Of a stretch of 64,000 nucleotides of DNA, positions 1 through 13,835 are shown in pieces. Position numbers and translations under genes: made by a program. The DNA is taken from positions 4,636,390-4,700,389 of the forward strand of contig CM038926.1 of assembly GCA_021904315.1 (NCBI GenBank). Reading direction: 5' to 3'. The stretch comes from Sphagnum magellanicum (Eukaryota; Streptophyta; Sphagnopsida; Sphagnales; Sphagnaceae). The stretch's first letter is position 1; each line of letters starts with the position of its first letter. The notes beneath the pieces are model-generated. The model searched no databases. It was given only the letters and a program-made list of their open reading frames with translations, and was not told the DNA's origin.

Positions 1-397
1 GAAATATGTCATTGATAGGCCCCAAGTTTCAAATATATGGCTTGTGCAACAAGGCATTAACCTAATTTAGAATGAAGTAACATATCTTGAAGAATCTAAT
101 TTTTCCTTTAACTCCTTATGAAAAGTAACATTTGGAATTTATTTGGGGGTGAGGGTTTTACTACAATCAAGCCCCCTTGTTGACACATACACTACATTTT
201 TATTCCACCATGGCAATACCACAAGGTTAACAAATTTAGCATGTGCCTTAGGACGCAACAATGAGAATGTTAGGTAGCTTACAACATTCAAAAGGACAAT
301 GTAACACACCGACAACTTAGAGGCTGGTTGTTTTCTTCAAGCTCCACCACACAATTCAATAACACCATTATTGTTGAAAACCTAAAGAACATAAACA
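1..397. other. Non-coding AT-rich nuclear sequence
   Basis: No reading frame, RNA gene or clear repeat is visible here. It forms the left flank of the LTR-like repeat that begins at 398. Confidence 0.4.
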
Positions 398-1300
398 TGT
401 CACAACCCTAGCCTTGGGTTCGCGACCAAGGTAAGGGCTGGCAAGAGTGCGGGACAAGAGGGAGGCCCAAGAGACACATCTTATACTCCCGGGAGTGCAG
501 GAAAGTGTGAGAGAATGAACCCTCACACTCCCAAGGCAACTCCCACTTGGGGAGTTGGAGTCCCGATGGATTCCTAAATATTTAGGGAGTGATTACAGGG
601 GGGATTGAAGAGTTCTTTATATCATTAGAAAGTTATTGAAATGTAGATGTTTAAAATGAGCTCGATAACCCATTTGGAATTTGAAACACAAGTTATGGCT
701 AAAAGAAAGGCCGAGAGTCAAATTGGTAGTTTGACTCCCGACCACTAAAAGTTAAGAATCAACCTGATTTCCTTGCATGTAGGTAACGTGTGACATACCA
801 TTGGAAAGATCTCGACGAGGACTAAAACTTTTCTTTAGACCTCATCTCAATCAGAGGTCTACACACAAAGTTATGCGGCCCCAAAGTCGCGGGAGTCCTA
901 ACCTTGGGAATTTCGAGACTCCCATTTGGGAGTCATGGGACAAAATGCCATTTGGATGTGGGCCTCATGGAAAAGCACAGAGTATACTATAAGGGGGGAA
1001 GGTGGTGGGTTCCCCCAAGTTCGGGTTGTGATGAATCTTGTAAATTTGAGTTTGCCCATGGCTCGTCCTAGCACCAAAAGTGTTCCAATTATGCACTAAC
1101 CAACTTGTTGTTTGGTTTTGTGCAGGTTCATGTGAGTGATTAAGTGTTTGTCATTCTTCCTAGTCTCGTCCTAGAGCTCCAGCATGCCCCTCTACCCCCA
1201 AAGTGCTATGAACTAGGGAGCGTGCCCCAACTCCTTGCTATTCCGTTGGTTTCATTTCAAACTCACATTTGAATCTATGAAGGAGCTTGGGAGCGCATCA
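398..1300 (+). repeat. LTR-like repeat, relative of the solo LTR at 42546
   Basis: The block begins TGTCACAACC and ends GCGCATCA, matching the termini TGTCGCAACC and GCGCGTCA of the solo LTR at 42,546-43,377. Interior blocks align in the same order: a segment about a GTTTGACTCCCGACCACTAA motif near 730, a TTGGAAAGATCT motif near 800, and the CCCAAAGT...CGGGA stretch near 880. No matching five-base duplication flanks it: the left flank is AAACA and the right flank AGGTG. It could be the 5' LTR of the Gypsy remnant downstream or an unrelated old copy. The orientation is the same as the pol remnant. Confidence 0.65.
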
Positions 1301-1879
1301 AGGTGCTTAGCCCACCTTTGTCTCCTTCCCAGGAGCACATGCCTTTTAGAAAGATGGATGAGGCCTAGTGTATCTCATGCTTCAACCATTTGGGATGAAC
1401 CAAGCCTAAAAAAAAAGAAAAGGATATGGGGTTCCAAACTAACACTACTAGTCACACCAAGGTGATTAGATTGGAACGTAATGCTTTACTGGGGAGAGGC
1501 ATGGACCTGAACTCCTTTACATGGTTATTGGTAACTTGTGTACTCTTTCAAATGTACACAACACCAACACTGATTTAATTAACTTGTAGTTTTGGCGATG
1601 CGACCACATGGCACCCCGACCAAGTACATATGCCTATCTTCAACATTCGACATTTCATTTTTAGTGTTGGGGGGAAGAGGTACCATGTAATTTGACTCAA
1701 GTTGTTTTTGATACACCTGGAGGTACATCAACTTCTGGAGAAACAATTACAACCTTCTACAAATCTATGTAGTTGGATTATGGAAAACCCAACACACTAA
1801 GTTTTTCAAACACACTTTCCAACTACATTCCATGTGTTTCTAACTACCCTTTCGTTATGGGGAACTAGCTCACCAAGAA

Positions 1880-3890
1880 GGAGATAAATCAGGTCGCAAA
1901 TTACTTGCTAATTAAGTATGAGGATGTGTTTGCATTCTCAATGAAAGACTTAGGTAGGTGTAAAACCATGCAGTTCTCCACAAACCTTATAGATAAAACA
2001 CCCATCTATCGAAGGAGGCATAGGTTGACCAAGCATGAGTGGGAATTAGTAGATGAAAGATGCAAAGAGTTCCATGAAATTGGTCTCATTCAGCCATCAT
2101 GTTCTAGTTTCGCAACTGTTACAATAATGCTAGCAAAGAAGGATTCAACTGGATTATGGACTGAAAAAGGACGTGTGGGGATTATAGGACTTTGAACCTG
2201 GTTACACCTCAAGACAGGTATCCCATGCCCATCCCTGGAGAATTGTTTAATAGCATTGGAGACTCAAACATTTTCACAATTGTGGATCTAAAGCAAAGCT
2301 TCAACCAGATTATGCTCGTTGTGAATTAGGATCGTAAGAAAACGACATTCCATGGAAGCAACAAGTTGTTGGAATGGCTTGTGGTGCCTTTTGGGATTAA
2401 AGAATGCACCTATCTTCTTTCAGTGAGTCATGGACCAAGTTCTCGAAAGGGTAGATTTCCTACATAGATGACGTCCTAGTGCATAACAAGGGTCTCGTGC
2501 AACACTTGGTTCATCTTGAGGAGTTATTCAAGAGGTTCCACGAAGTCAATATGAAGATCCATCCTTAAATGTGTGAGTTTACTATCACCTCAGTAATCTA
2601 CTTTGGACACAAAATTTTGTCAAATGGTATTATGGCTCATTGGGCCAAAGTAATAGCATTTTGGAGATGCCCAATCCTACTAATGTTCACATTTTGAGGA
2701 GCTTCATTGGACTATGTAGTTACTATCGAATTTATGTCCAAGATTTTAATACTATTGTTCATCCTCTCTATGCATTGTTAAAGAAGGATGTTGCTTGGAC
2801 ATGGAGTGATGAGGCTCAAGAAGTTTTCAACACACTCAAGGAAAAGCTTTCAAAGTTCCCCATTTTGAAAAGACCTGACTTTAACAAGGTTTTCATTCTA
2901 CACACTAACTAGAGTGTTTTTGGTATTAGAGTTATTCTTGGCCAACTTGATGAGGAAGGCAAGGAATATGTTATCACCTACGCATCCCGAAGCAACAACA
3001 AGGCTAAAAGCAATTATTCTTCATACAAGGGGGAGTGCCTTGCTGTTGTATGGGCCGTCATACATTTTAGGCCCTATCTTTATGGCACCAATTTCATTTT
3101 GTATACCCACCACTAACCTATCAAGTGGTTGATGACCAATGATAAGCTTACTAGTAAATTAGCTCGTTGGGCGCTTATACTTCAGGAATATGAGTTTAAA
3201 GTTATTCACTGACATGGTATTACACATCAAAATGTGGATATCATGTCGTGGAGACCCCTCATTACCTCTAAAGATTTCTTAGAAGCCAAGTAAAACTTTG
3301 ACCAGATTCTAATAGTATATGTATCTGATGCATCTAGTTATCTTGCACTACTACAATGTAACTTGGTTGAGCATCCCATTGTGGATATATGGAGGACTTG
3401 GACACTTTGAGGTTTTTTCAACATGGGGAATACCCTCCTGAAGTTACATCAAATCATTGAGATCGCATACAACAACGGTCCAAATGTTATTCATGGAAGG
3501 ACAATCATCTCATTTGATGTTTACCAAAAGGCGACATAGTGGTTCCTCCACCACATGAACGCCTTGGTTTTATTCAAAAGGTACACTCGGAGCTTGGACA
3601 CTTTGGAATTAAGCGTACTTATAGCCTTTTCGCTCCTCATTACCATTGGAGAGGTATGTATGCTAAAGTCCAAGACGTCATTGCTAGGTGTAAACATTGT
3701 GATAGAGTGAGAACTTCCTTCTCCTCTCAACAATTCATGGTTTTTCCACTCCTTATTAGGGCATGTTCTATTGTTGGTCAAGCCTTACACACATTTCCAA
3801 TGTGGATGGTGTGTCCATTGACTATCCTTGAATCTCCTTCACCTACAATAAACTCAAACTCAATTACATCATTTGAAGGTTCCACTCCAT
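1880..3890 (+). mobile_element. Decayed Ty3/Gypsy retrotransposon pol remnant
   Basis: This is a broken pol region read in several plus-strand frames. Reverse transcriptase begins near 1905 and continues in a shifted frame after 2195, with a VTPQDRYPMP block. A YIDD catalytic motif lies at about 2461-2472. The RT/RNase H connection is at 2640-2912 and contains the SFIGLCSYYR block. RNase H-like sequence follows at 2914-3270 in shifting frames. An integrase zinc-binding segment lies at about 3539-3730, with an HSELGH...CKHC pattern. Stops and frameshifts are frequent. Gag, protease and the integrase D,D,E core are not recognisable, and no 3' LTR was seen. The order RT-RNase H-integrase is that of Gypsy. 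It cannot encode a working protein. Confidence 0.85.
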
Positions 3891-3892
3891 GA

Positions 3893-5490
3893 AAATGAGC
3901 ATAATTCACCAAAGTTGTTGCCATGAGATGACTTGCTCAAGATTTTCAATGCTTACAACCTTGATAAGAAAAAGAAATAGAATTGATCATAAGTGCGCAC
4001 ACCACCAATCATCCAAGCCAAACCACATCAACAATAATATAAAAACAAGAAGTTCACATTCAACAAATTGTCATAGTACAAGCAAAAAAGTGCAATAGCA
4101 TTATTCATTCTTGTGTCTACCTGCCAACAAACAACCCATTTTGTACTTCAAGACATGCACACAAAACTTTTGGTACTCCTTACAATGACAAGACTAGCTC
4201 AAGTGATATTTACATCAATGTTAAACACACGTAGAAGATTGTAGAAAAATCCACACACCAACACTTAGGTACCTACTATGTTATTCCCAACAAAACCAAC
4301 ACAACCAACCAATGAACCATTCGGTTTCACCACAAAATGTCAAACCATCACCTTCACAACATGAAGTTTAGATACATACCAATATAATAAACTTGTTCAA
4401 CACTACAACTGGCATCAATTGACACTATGTCCAACACTCGAAATTACCCTTTAGACAAGGTGTTAGTCTTATCCAGACAAAGTGCCAATCTTACCCTAAT
4501 TGCAAACCTTCTTCTTCTTTTGTCTTGTTCTTTGCTTGATGCAATGTGCTTTGCAACAATTTGGCATGTTGCCAACTCCATACCCATATATGCTACCAAA
4601 TCTTTTGTTGGGTCCAATGGTTGTGCTTGCAATGAAGTAGTGAAGAACTCATGATCACCTACTCAAACCAAGTTTTAGTGTAGCTTCCATGTCAGATTAC
4701 TCCATAATTAATGATCCAAAGGAACACAAAAATAAAACAAATATGAAATTAATAAGTCCAAATTTCTTCAACCCTAGTCCTCTTTTGCCTTGGAATGGTG
4801 GAACAACATGTGTCCTATGCGACATGCTCATCATGACATGAAGGTGTCATGGATCATGGAGTTTTCCACTACAACATCATGACATGAAGTGCTGCAGGTC
4901 ATGACGTAACACAATGGGCCTTTTTTGCACATTTCTAACCTAATTTGAAATTACCATGAATTTCCATTAATGTATATGGTTCTAATACTATCGTGCCTTA
5001 TGGATATGGCATGTTTTATAAACACATCACAACATATGGACAAGGTACACCCTTGGGATGTGGCATGCCAAAACCCATAACATGCCATAATGTTTTAGTG
5101 TGGTACATGGCATGCCATATGCTTTTAATTTAATTGTGATGGGGGGGTTTATGGTTTAATTAGTTTGAGGGTCTTATTAAATCATATCAACATTGGATTT
5201 TGTTAGTTCATGATTATTGAAACAAAATTGACATTATGAATTATATTAATCTCAAACTTGCATCCTTATTTGAATTTTTGAATTGTTAGTTGAATAGAAA
5301 ATTCTAGTATGATGGATCATCTTTGGTTTCCAAATGCATTGAATATTTTGTGTAGATATAAGGTTGGATTTTGCTAACATAGGACAATGCATCTTGTTGT
5401 CTGTAGAGCTTGGTTATGATATGTTATTGTTCAAGTAAGTGTGACTAGGCAAGTGTGATTGTTTGGAGCTCATATAATTTTTTTCAAGTA
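3893..5490. other. Intergenic, probable transposon debris
   Basis: No supportable gene. Short open frames near 3889 and 4427 have no recognisable domains. The stretch around 4790-5110 repeats CATGACATG and ATGGCATGCCAT-type words, but I could not define a repeat unit. Confidence 0.35.
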
Positions 5491-5492
5491 TA

Positions 5493-6058
5493 GTGCAAAG
5501 TTGTGTTTATTTGCATTGGGTTTTAGTGTGTTATACACAAATGGCTCGTACCAAGCGTGGTGTTACTAAGGTTGGCCAAGAGGCCTACATTGTGCAGCTC
5601 TTAACCACTTTACATGTGTTGTTAGGAGTTGTAAAGGATTTTATTGCAACTTGTGTGGATTCTACGGTCAATGTTTCAATTTTTAAAAATGTTCCAAAGT
5701 TGTGTGAAAATATTAAGACTAGGCTTGTTAATTGTTAGAGTTCAATATTAAATTGTGAAAGAATTCTTATGGAAGATTTGTGGCCTACTTTAGTTAAAGA
5801 GACCAAGAAATATCAAAAAGAATTGAACAAGGCAACTTTGGCCACTATTAATTGGCAAGAAGAAAACTTGGATCTCTAATCTCAATTATGTCATCTTTGA
5901 AGTCAATTAGCTCAAGTAATATGTCAAACAATGGCACCTCTAGTGAAGATAGTGTAAATGGGCATATTAACTTGAATGAAGACAAGAAGGAAGTTTGTGA
6001 GGGGAAAAATAAGAATGTTCCAATTATTCTTTTGAGCTCAAGTGAGAGTGAAAAATAA
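5493..6058 (+). pseudogene. Unrecognised broken coding-like region
   Basis: Two open stretches are coding-like. One, at 5493-5738, contains MARTKRGVTKVGQEAYIV from 5541. The other, at 5852-6058, is rich in serine and charged residues. The sequence between them can be read as protein only across stops, including KETKKYQKELNKATLATI. I do not recognise the family. The length, low complexity and breaks suggest part of an old transposon or retrogene. A conserved nuclear gene is less likely. Confidence 0.25.
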
Positions 6059-6060
6059 TT

Positions 6061-9000
6061 CCCACCATTGTCACTTCTAAAGCATGAGTCATGGAATCAC
6101 TTTATTTGATCAAGTGAAGATTTCCAACATTTAGTAAAGGATGGTGAGTGTCCTACCATGGCATCTTCTAGCATTGTTCTCCGTGTTCATTTTTACAATT
6201 GCTTTCAATTGACCATTTTTGTGCTTAATGAGTGGGCTTTTGGGGTTTTGTAGGTGAATAGACCACCTTAAAAATTGCAAGAATGAATCTTGCACCAAGA
6301 CAAGCAATTCCACCTAAGCCAAATACTGGATTGGATTATGTGGCACAAGTGTAAGTGATCCACTTCTAGACAAATTTGTGGAGTGTGAAAACGAAAAGGT
6401 GATAGGAAAGCCCTCCAAGGTCATGATGCCCTTGTTGCAAGGCATTCTATGATGCTGTTTTTTTCCCATACAAATGTTGAGGCTTGAGCAATGAATTTAG
6501 TAGAATGTAGTCGCCATAGATCAAAACACAAACACCCAAATAGTCCCCTTAGATTCTAGGACTTCGGCTTCCCTGATGAAAATTGAAATGATGTTTATAT
6601 TTTGCTTAATGTATGAGTGTTTTGAATGGGGTTATGAGATGATTTTTTAAAAAATTCTCACAAGTGTACAATTTGAAAGTTTGGTGAAACATGTTGAAAA
6701 CTTCATTAAGCTGTCAAAAGCAAACTTGGTTGGATAGGGTTTAGAACCTAACTAATGAAAGGTTTTTGGGAATATCTAGAGATATGTAACATTTATGATA
6801 GTTGATCTTGGCAAGCTATGGTGAAACGACCCCTTAGATTTGATCAATGTAATATTGTAAATTATAATGTAATTGCAACAATTTGTAATTCTTCAAAGAT
6901 CAACGTAACATTTCAATTGCCTCCATTTTTTTAAAATATTTTGTTTGGTTCCATATACATTTGGAATTTGAATGATTGTGCTCTCCAATACTACATTCCT
7001 ATATAGCTTCCAATGATTGTTGTTATGTATTTAGTTGTGATGATAACTTGTTGGTAGGACTACCACCAACCCCACGCACTAAGAAACCATTGGTGGGTTA
7101 GGACTAAAACTAATCTTTCCCACTAAGTAACCACAAAAATAAAGTAACATGACCTACACCCCACCAAGCAAGCACCAACATCCAACAATACCACCAATAG
7201 CTAACCCATTGACTTTTCAAATCAACACCAACAAATTTCACACAAGTATATAACCCATTTACCAAAGAGGTTGCAGACTTGTGTCTGTCATTGATCTAAA
7301 TATTTGCATCCACTCTAGCCTCATCATCATCAATTGGGATGGGCCCGTATACAACCTACATGCATCCCATGGGCAAATCACATATATGAGCATCTCAATC
7401 AAAACACACAACTTCCAAGTCAAGCAAGCAACATGGGTACTTCCCAATCCTAGTAAGGATTAATTCTTGAACCCTAGTAATGTACCTAGATTTGAAAATG
7501 TTATAGCCTAATCCACTACCTGTAGGTTACCCATGTGATCTATAGTTCTTAAAGTAATTTTTCATCTTGAACTTTTACCATGTGCAAACTCTCCACAATA
7601 GCAATAGGTGTTTTCCAATAGGCAACCAATGACTTCCAACATTCTTCTAGACAAGTGTTGGGGCGTGTAGTTTTGCCATTGGCCAGCCAATGTGAATTCC
7701 ATGTGCTTCTCATGGATTTGAAGTGCTTTGACAAGTATCGTTCACATACTTTGGCTTCAGGGCCAGTTGTAGTAGAATTTGTGATCAAGTTCTACATAAA
7801 TTACCTCCCATTACCTTCGTGTATGGTACTTCATGTGTCATATAGTTAGGTCTAGGTGTCGATATGCAGAGTTTCTTATTGCTTGTTGCCACACTCCTTT
7901 CAATTGAGTGATCTCACATGTATCATATGTGGGGATATGAGTCCTTGGGGGCATGACCATGTGTGCCTGCTTCACCTCCTTGTGATAAGTTGCCACTGCA
8001 TTTCAACTTTCTTTCTTCTTCTCTCAACATGATGCAACACCTGCAATTGGATGGGATTGTGATAGTACAACACCCCCTTCCCCACCTAAAGTGGGCCCCT
8101 TACCACTAATCAATACATTATTACCCACAAATGCGTGTGGGCTTAAAATTGTCCATCTTGTGTAAATGTAGCACCACCTCAAATTTCAAGTACCATTTCC
8201 ACATGGCCATCATGCCCTGTTAAAATTAACATTCTAACCCCCAACAACTAGGGGTAGCCCACTTTGATATTAGTTGGTTTTATTGAAATTGTAGTACAAA
8301 GTTTCAACCTAAAGGTTTAGTTACGTAGTTGGTGTTAATTAAGTTGTGGGGGAGGCAAATTGAAAGAATGAACAAACAATTGAGATTTAAAAAATAGAAC
8401 ACTTAACACATATAGCTAATCATATAACAATATTTAAGCAGATTAGGTCCATTCTACTCTTGCAAAAATCCATACTCAGAACATAGATTGTATCCCAATT
8501 GCTAGGGTTAACAATTAATCCTTTTAGTGGTATGACATGAAATAACACTATTCATTTTGATATTTCAAAATCTAATATGATACAACATATGTAGTTGCAT
8601 ACTATGGTGGAATTATAACAATCCCAGTAAATTGACATGAGTTCACATTGTCAAACTAAAAATAAATAAAAATAATAATTAGTCATAAATGATAGAGCTA
8701 AGGAAACATTGATCCACATTTACAAGCTTTCCTTATCAATTGTTCAATTATCCCATATCCAAATATGAATGGCCACAAACATGTTGATCTTAGTATTGGG
8801 TGCATTATGTTTACACAATGATCCCCCCCCCCCCCCCACACTTTTTGCATTAGATAAATACACTCAAACACTAATGGTACACTAGAGACCTAGACATGAG
8901 GAGACACCAAATGTGGTGCACCCAATTCAAACATCGGTCTTGTTTACTCAAATTTCCCCAGTTGGGTAAAACTTCTAATCATGTTTAGAAAGAAGGTATG

Positions 9001-9584
9001 GCAATAATAGTAGGGGTTGACATTCTCAAGATCCAAAATCACAAATGCAAAAACAATTGCATTATATGACAATTGAGATTTCATTAATGGATGTTGAAAT
9101 ACAACACTTGCTAGATTCATGTCTTCTACTTGATTTTTGGTAGAGTCAATGGAAATTAAAACTATCATAGAATCAACATTAAGATAATGTTGCCTAGAAT
9201 CCAAAGGGGGAAATGGGACTTTGTAAGTTTGTTGAAATTAGAGATTTTTTTGTCTTGTTCCTAAAAAAGTCTAATGAATTTTAAAAGGAAGATGGATTGC
9301 ATCAGAGCAAACTTACAAGTTTGCAACAATAGCATGATAATTATTTTGTTTAATGGCTCAGATGCTAGGTGCATGAGGCATGATGTTAGGCATGCCAGGA
9401 ATGTCTAGAATGTCAGTTGGGTTAGCAAGAGGCATTCTAGGGGTGCTTCTAATGGGGGGTTATATGGCAGGGTTGGAGGTTAATAGATGGGAAATAGTAG
9501 GTGGAAGGCACAAGACAAAGCAAGAAACCATGGGAATGTTTCCAATGCCAATGTACACAACTAAGGATGGGGGACTATTGCTCC
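6061..9584. other. Intergenic AT-rich nuclear sequence
   Basis: No gene is supported; the short open frames here overlap one another on both strands. The only sharp feature is a run of 15 cytosines at 8823-8837. Confidence 0.35.
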
Positions 9585-11410
9585 CACTAGTAGAAATCAG
9601 CCAAAATGTAACCTCTCCATTTATGACTACATGCGACTTGTAGTCGTTTGTGACTAGATTTGGGAATATTTGCAACTACAAAACCAAATTTCAACTATTT
9701 TGGTCATTTTCACAACTATGATGCAACTATTAAAATTTTCATCCTATTGGTTGGATCGATTTTACATTCATTTTCATCCATTAATAGGTTGATATGTCCC
9801 ATTAGTCGCAGTAATCACCAAATTAGTTGCATCCTAAAGGTATTCTACAATGACATACCGGTGTATTTTAATGTATGTACTAAAATTATATATATATATG
9901 CATACGTATGTATATTGTTCATATAATGAATCTCAAAATTAATATTTGGATTTTTAATTCAAATTTGAAATTTGATATTCCAATTATGAAAACTACTATT
10001 TTAGTTTTTAAAAACAATATTAGAATTTGAAACTTGATATTTGAATCTGAAAATTGTTATTTAAATTTAAATTTTTTTATTTGAATATGATATTTTCAAT
10101 TTAAATTCAAAAAGGCTTCTTTGATTTAAAAATTGATATTTGAATTCTAAATTCATATTTTCGAATCCAAAAATTAGTATTTCAATTCAGAAGGTTATTA
10201 ATTGATTATAAAACTGGACATTTTAATTTTGAATATTTTTATATGAATATGGAAATTTATATTTCAATTTCGAAAAAAATTCATTTAACTTTTAAATAAT
10301 CATTTGATTTGAAACTGAAATTTCAATTCCAAATTATTATTTGGGATTTTCAAAATTAATACTTCTAGTCTGAGAATTATTAATTAAGTCTAAAAATGGA
10401 CATTTCAATTTGAATATTGTTATTTGAATTTGAAAATTTACATTTCAATTCTGGAAATTGTTGTATAAATTCAAAAAACTTATTTGATTTAGAAATTGAT
10501 ATTTGAATTCTAAATTAAACTTAGGCTAGCTACAAATTACATTATTATTATTATAAGTAATAAATTATGAAGTATTACTATATTATAATAATTACCAAAA
10601 AATATTAATATATAGTTTTAAGTTTTTATATTTCAAATTTATAATTAATATTTATTCATTATTCAGTATTCAATTATTATGATCAATTACTATATATAAT
10701 TTTTTTTCAATTTTATTATTATATAATAATTATTGTAGTAGTTAGAATGGAAATCTAATAAATTAATATACAAATGCAGAAATTATTTTCGAAGGAAAAA
10801 TTTCCTTGTTAAAAAATATATATATTTAGTGTAATAATTCATAAATATCTATAATGAATGAAGTAATAATATGAATAATAAAATTGAAAATAATAATGGG
10901 AATAATTGTAATAAAATAGTTAGCCTAGGCTAGGTTTTAATTATATTATTAGATTAAAAAAACTACTACTTAATTTATATAATCATTAATTATTAATTAA
11001 TGAATATTTCAGTTATTATGTTAATTTATTTGGTTATGAAATAATAAATTATTAATTATTAATAATTAGCTAATTATTTGAATATTAGCCAATTATTAGT
11101 TAATGAAATTGGTTGATAGATCATTATAGTTCATATACAATGAAAATTAAATATTATTATTATTTATATAGCTAATAAATTAAGTAATATTTAGTAATAA
11201 ATAATTAAATAATTAATGCAGTAATCATAATATATTGATGATGATTATTATAAATAATTATTTAGTTGGATAATTTATAAAGTGAATGAGTTAATATCTA
11301 ATTTAGTTGTTAAATAATTAATTAACTAGCTTATTAATTTATTTTTCTATTTTTATTCATTAAATAATTAGCTAATTAGTTAGCTAATTAGTTGTCACTT
11401 ACCACTTAAT

Positions 11411-11568
11411 TATATACTTTTCAAGATGAGGATGAAAGCCAAAACATATGGGATAAACTTTTTAGTTGCAAGTCATTTGCGACTAAAAATGTTTAGTTGC
11501 AAATGACTTACAACTAAAAAGTTTATCCCATATGTTTTAGCTTTCATTTTCATTTTGAAAAGTATATA
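11411..11568. repeat. Long near-perfect inverted repeat (hairpin)
   Basis: Two arms of about 77 bases face each other with almost no spacer around 11,489. A core word, AACATATGGGATAAACTTTT, occurs in the left arm and as its complement in the right. The arms contain the GTTGCAA-type motifs seen near both ends of the enclosing CACTA element, so the hairpin probably belongs to it. Confidence 0.85.
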
Positions 11569-11696
11569 AACAAGGTGCTTTGTCTTTATATTTTCATATT
11601 TAAAAATATGGACATATGGGATGAGCCAATGAAAAAGACTTAACCCAAAATAAAATATAAATATTCATGTATTTACACTTAACTGCATACTTCCCT

Positions 11697-11845
11697 AACT
11701 TACCTACCTACTTTTCTACCTACATACCTACTTAAGTAGGTATTTGGCCTAGGTAGGTAAATAGGTCCTATCTAGATAGATGTTTAGCCTATATGGGTAG
11801 GTAGGTATATAGGTAGGTGGGTACCTAGTTCAACCTACATACCTA
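11697..11845. repeat. CCTA/TAGG simple-repeat palindrome
   Basis: A tract of CCTA units (CTTACCTACCTAC) turns into TAGG units (GGTAGGTAGGTA), so that the region can fold on itself. It lies inside the CACTA element. Confidence 0.75.
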
Positions 11846-12243
11846 AATATTGATTTAAATTGAATTTGGACAAATTCAATTAATATTCCACGTGTCACAA
11901 TTTAAACCATCTAAACATAAAAATTAAACATCTTGGATTATTTCAAAAGAATTTTTTTTTAAATTAATTATTAAAAGTTGGGACACGTGGCAACACATAA
12001 ATTGTTCCCATTGTTCACCAAAAAAGTCGCATCCTAGTTGTAAACGACAATACGTATATGACAAGTCAAAGGATGAAGGTGTATTTTGTTGACTTTTTCC
12101 TTCATCCAAAATTCGTTGTTGTTTGCAACTAGTGTCGTTTGCGACTTATCCAACGCGACTATTAAGATTTTAGTTGCAAATGTCACTTGCAACTAAAACT
12201 TAGTCGCATGGACCAGTTGTAAAATGGCCATTTTCTACTAGTG

Positions 12244-13074
12244 TCCTACCAACGAGTATGGATTGCTTGTAGGGAGCAAATTGATGCATGGTTAAGCAAA
12301 TAGTTTGGGATCTTAAGCATCCTAGGTTGGGCTTTTCATCTTCAAAACTCATAAACCTCTAAGAGGCAAAAGAACTATATTGGTCACACAACCATGTCCT
12401 AGTTAAAAAAACACCATATGGTAGAGATTGATTACAATGGCCATGGCAAACCAAATGACAAAGCCTAAGCATCCTAGCTTAGGATTTTCAACAAATATCC
12501 ATGTTATTTCAATGAATAGCCATGACCACCTACCACCTAGTCATAGCTATTACATCTCCCAACAATGGACAATGTAAATACTCTATATATATCATTATAC
12601 CCAAAACTTCAACAAACCATTATGTTGAATTTGCATATCCTAATGCATTTCCAATAGCAACCATGTAACTTCAAGCATGAGGTGACTAGCCCTCAAAAGG
12701 GAAACTATTAATAAAAAACCCATGGGTATCAATCTTCATTCAAACTAGGTTTAGGCATGTCAGGGTAAGTTTTCACTTCATTTCATGTTGATTAAATACA
12801 TGCAACCATTTCGACACTAGGCATGGAAAGGTAACAAATTAAAATCTAATAGTTAAATTTATTCAAGCCGTAATTCAATGCCGTAAAATTCAAGTAGAAT
12901 TCAAAGGAGTAGAATTGGTTACAAACTTGCCACCAACCCAAAAATGCACCCATGGATTACAATTCCCATAAGGTAAGGAAACTTACTTGCATCTTGCCGA
13001 CACCTAATTGCGTAAGCATCAAACTAGTAGTCATTAGTTTGTTTGCAACAACCTTCATCCTTACAGGTGGGCAT
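12244..13074. other. Intergenic nuclear spacer between two CACTA-like elements
   Basis: Nothing recognisable was found between the right end of the first CACTA element and the left terminus of the second. Confidence 0.35.
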
Positions 13075-13641
13075 CACTAGTAGAAAACCCCTATTTTTTA
13101 GCCAAAAGTTTTCAACTACATGACATTTGTGACTATGTTTCAATTGGGATTTTTTAAATTTTAAAAAAAAATTACGGCAATTACCAATTAAGTTGACTCA
13201 TTTACTATATTGGTATATAGTTGAAAGCATTTTTCAATTGGGTGATCATTTGCTGAATATTCTCAGCATCAACAATGTCTCCAAGTTGAACGTCCAACTA
13301 CGTTGGTAAATAATGTGAAGCATGTTTCAACTAAGGGGCCAGTTTTGAAATATTCTTGGCATTTAAGGTTCTTTAGTTGGCACATAGTCAAGACATTGAC
13401 TAGTGTTCAACTATTTTGGATAATAAAATGTATTAAATGGACATATATGGATGATAAAACGTATTAGAGGATGGATGAAATGTAGTCTTGTTTACAACTA
13501 TCTCTTTCAACTAGGTTAAACAACTAGTATACAATTATAAATTTATACATATAATATTTTAATATTTATTTAAAATTATGATAACATTAAATTACATGTA
13601 AATTTTATTTATATAAATTAATATTTTTTTGTGCATATAAA

Positions 13642-13835
13642 TTCCGAAGCTGGGATCTGACCCTTACCATCAATAGGTTGAGCCAAAGCATTTACGACAC
13701 GACCCAAATAAGCATCACTTACTGGTATCTGAGCAATTTCACCCATTGTTTTTACAGAACTACCTTCTTGAATGGTCAAGCCATCACCCATTAAAACGGC
13801 TCCAACATTATCTGATTATAAATTCAAAGCAATGT
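13642..13835 (-). pseudogene. atpA: Plastid atpA fragment (NUPT)
   Basis: The minus strand encodes the N-terminal beta-barrel region of plastid ATP synthase alpha, with conserved blocks [16 protein letters not shown] and [20 protein letters not shown]. This is the plastid form; mitochondrial alpha differs here. About 60 of some 505 residues remain. A TAA stop follows IALNL, where family members usually have glutamate. It is joined directly to a clpP fragment that is nowhere near atpA in plastomes, so this is a rearranged nuclear insert. Confidence 0.85.

Larger units (their letters stand above)
9585..12243. mobile_element. Non-autonomous CACTA (En/Spm-type) DNA transposon
   Basis: The left end reads CACTAGTAGAAAT and the right end reads TTTTCTACTAGTG, an inverted-repeat pair beginning with the diagnostic CACTA. 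The three bases before the left end and after the right end are both TCC, as expected for CACTA elements. Both subterminal regions carry short motifs such as GTTGCAA and GCGACT in both orientations. The 2.66-kb interior is extremely AT-rich with no transposase frame. It would have moved only with a transposase supplied from elsewhere. Confidence 0.88.

Noticed and set aside
5541..5738. Histone H3-like start (MARTK)
   Set aside because: Only the first five residues resemble histone H3; the rest does not match and the frame stops early.
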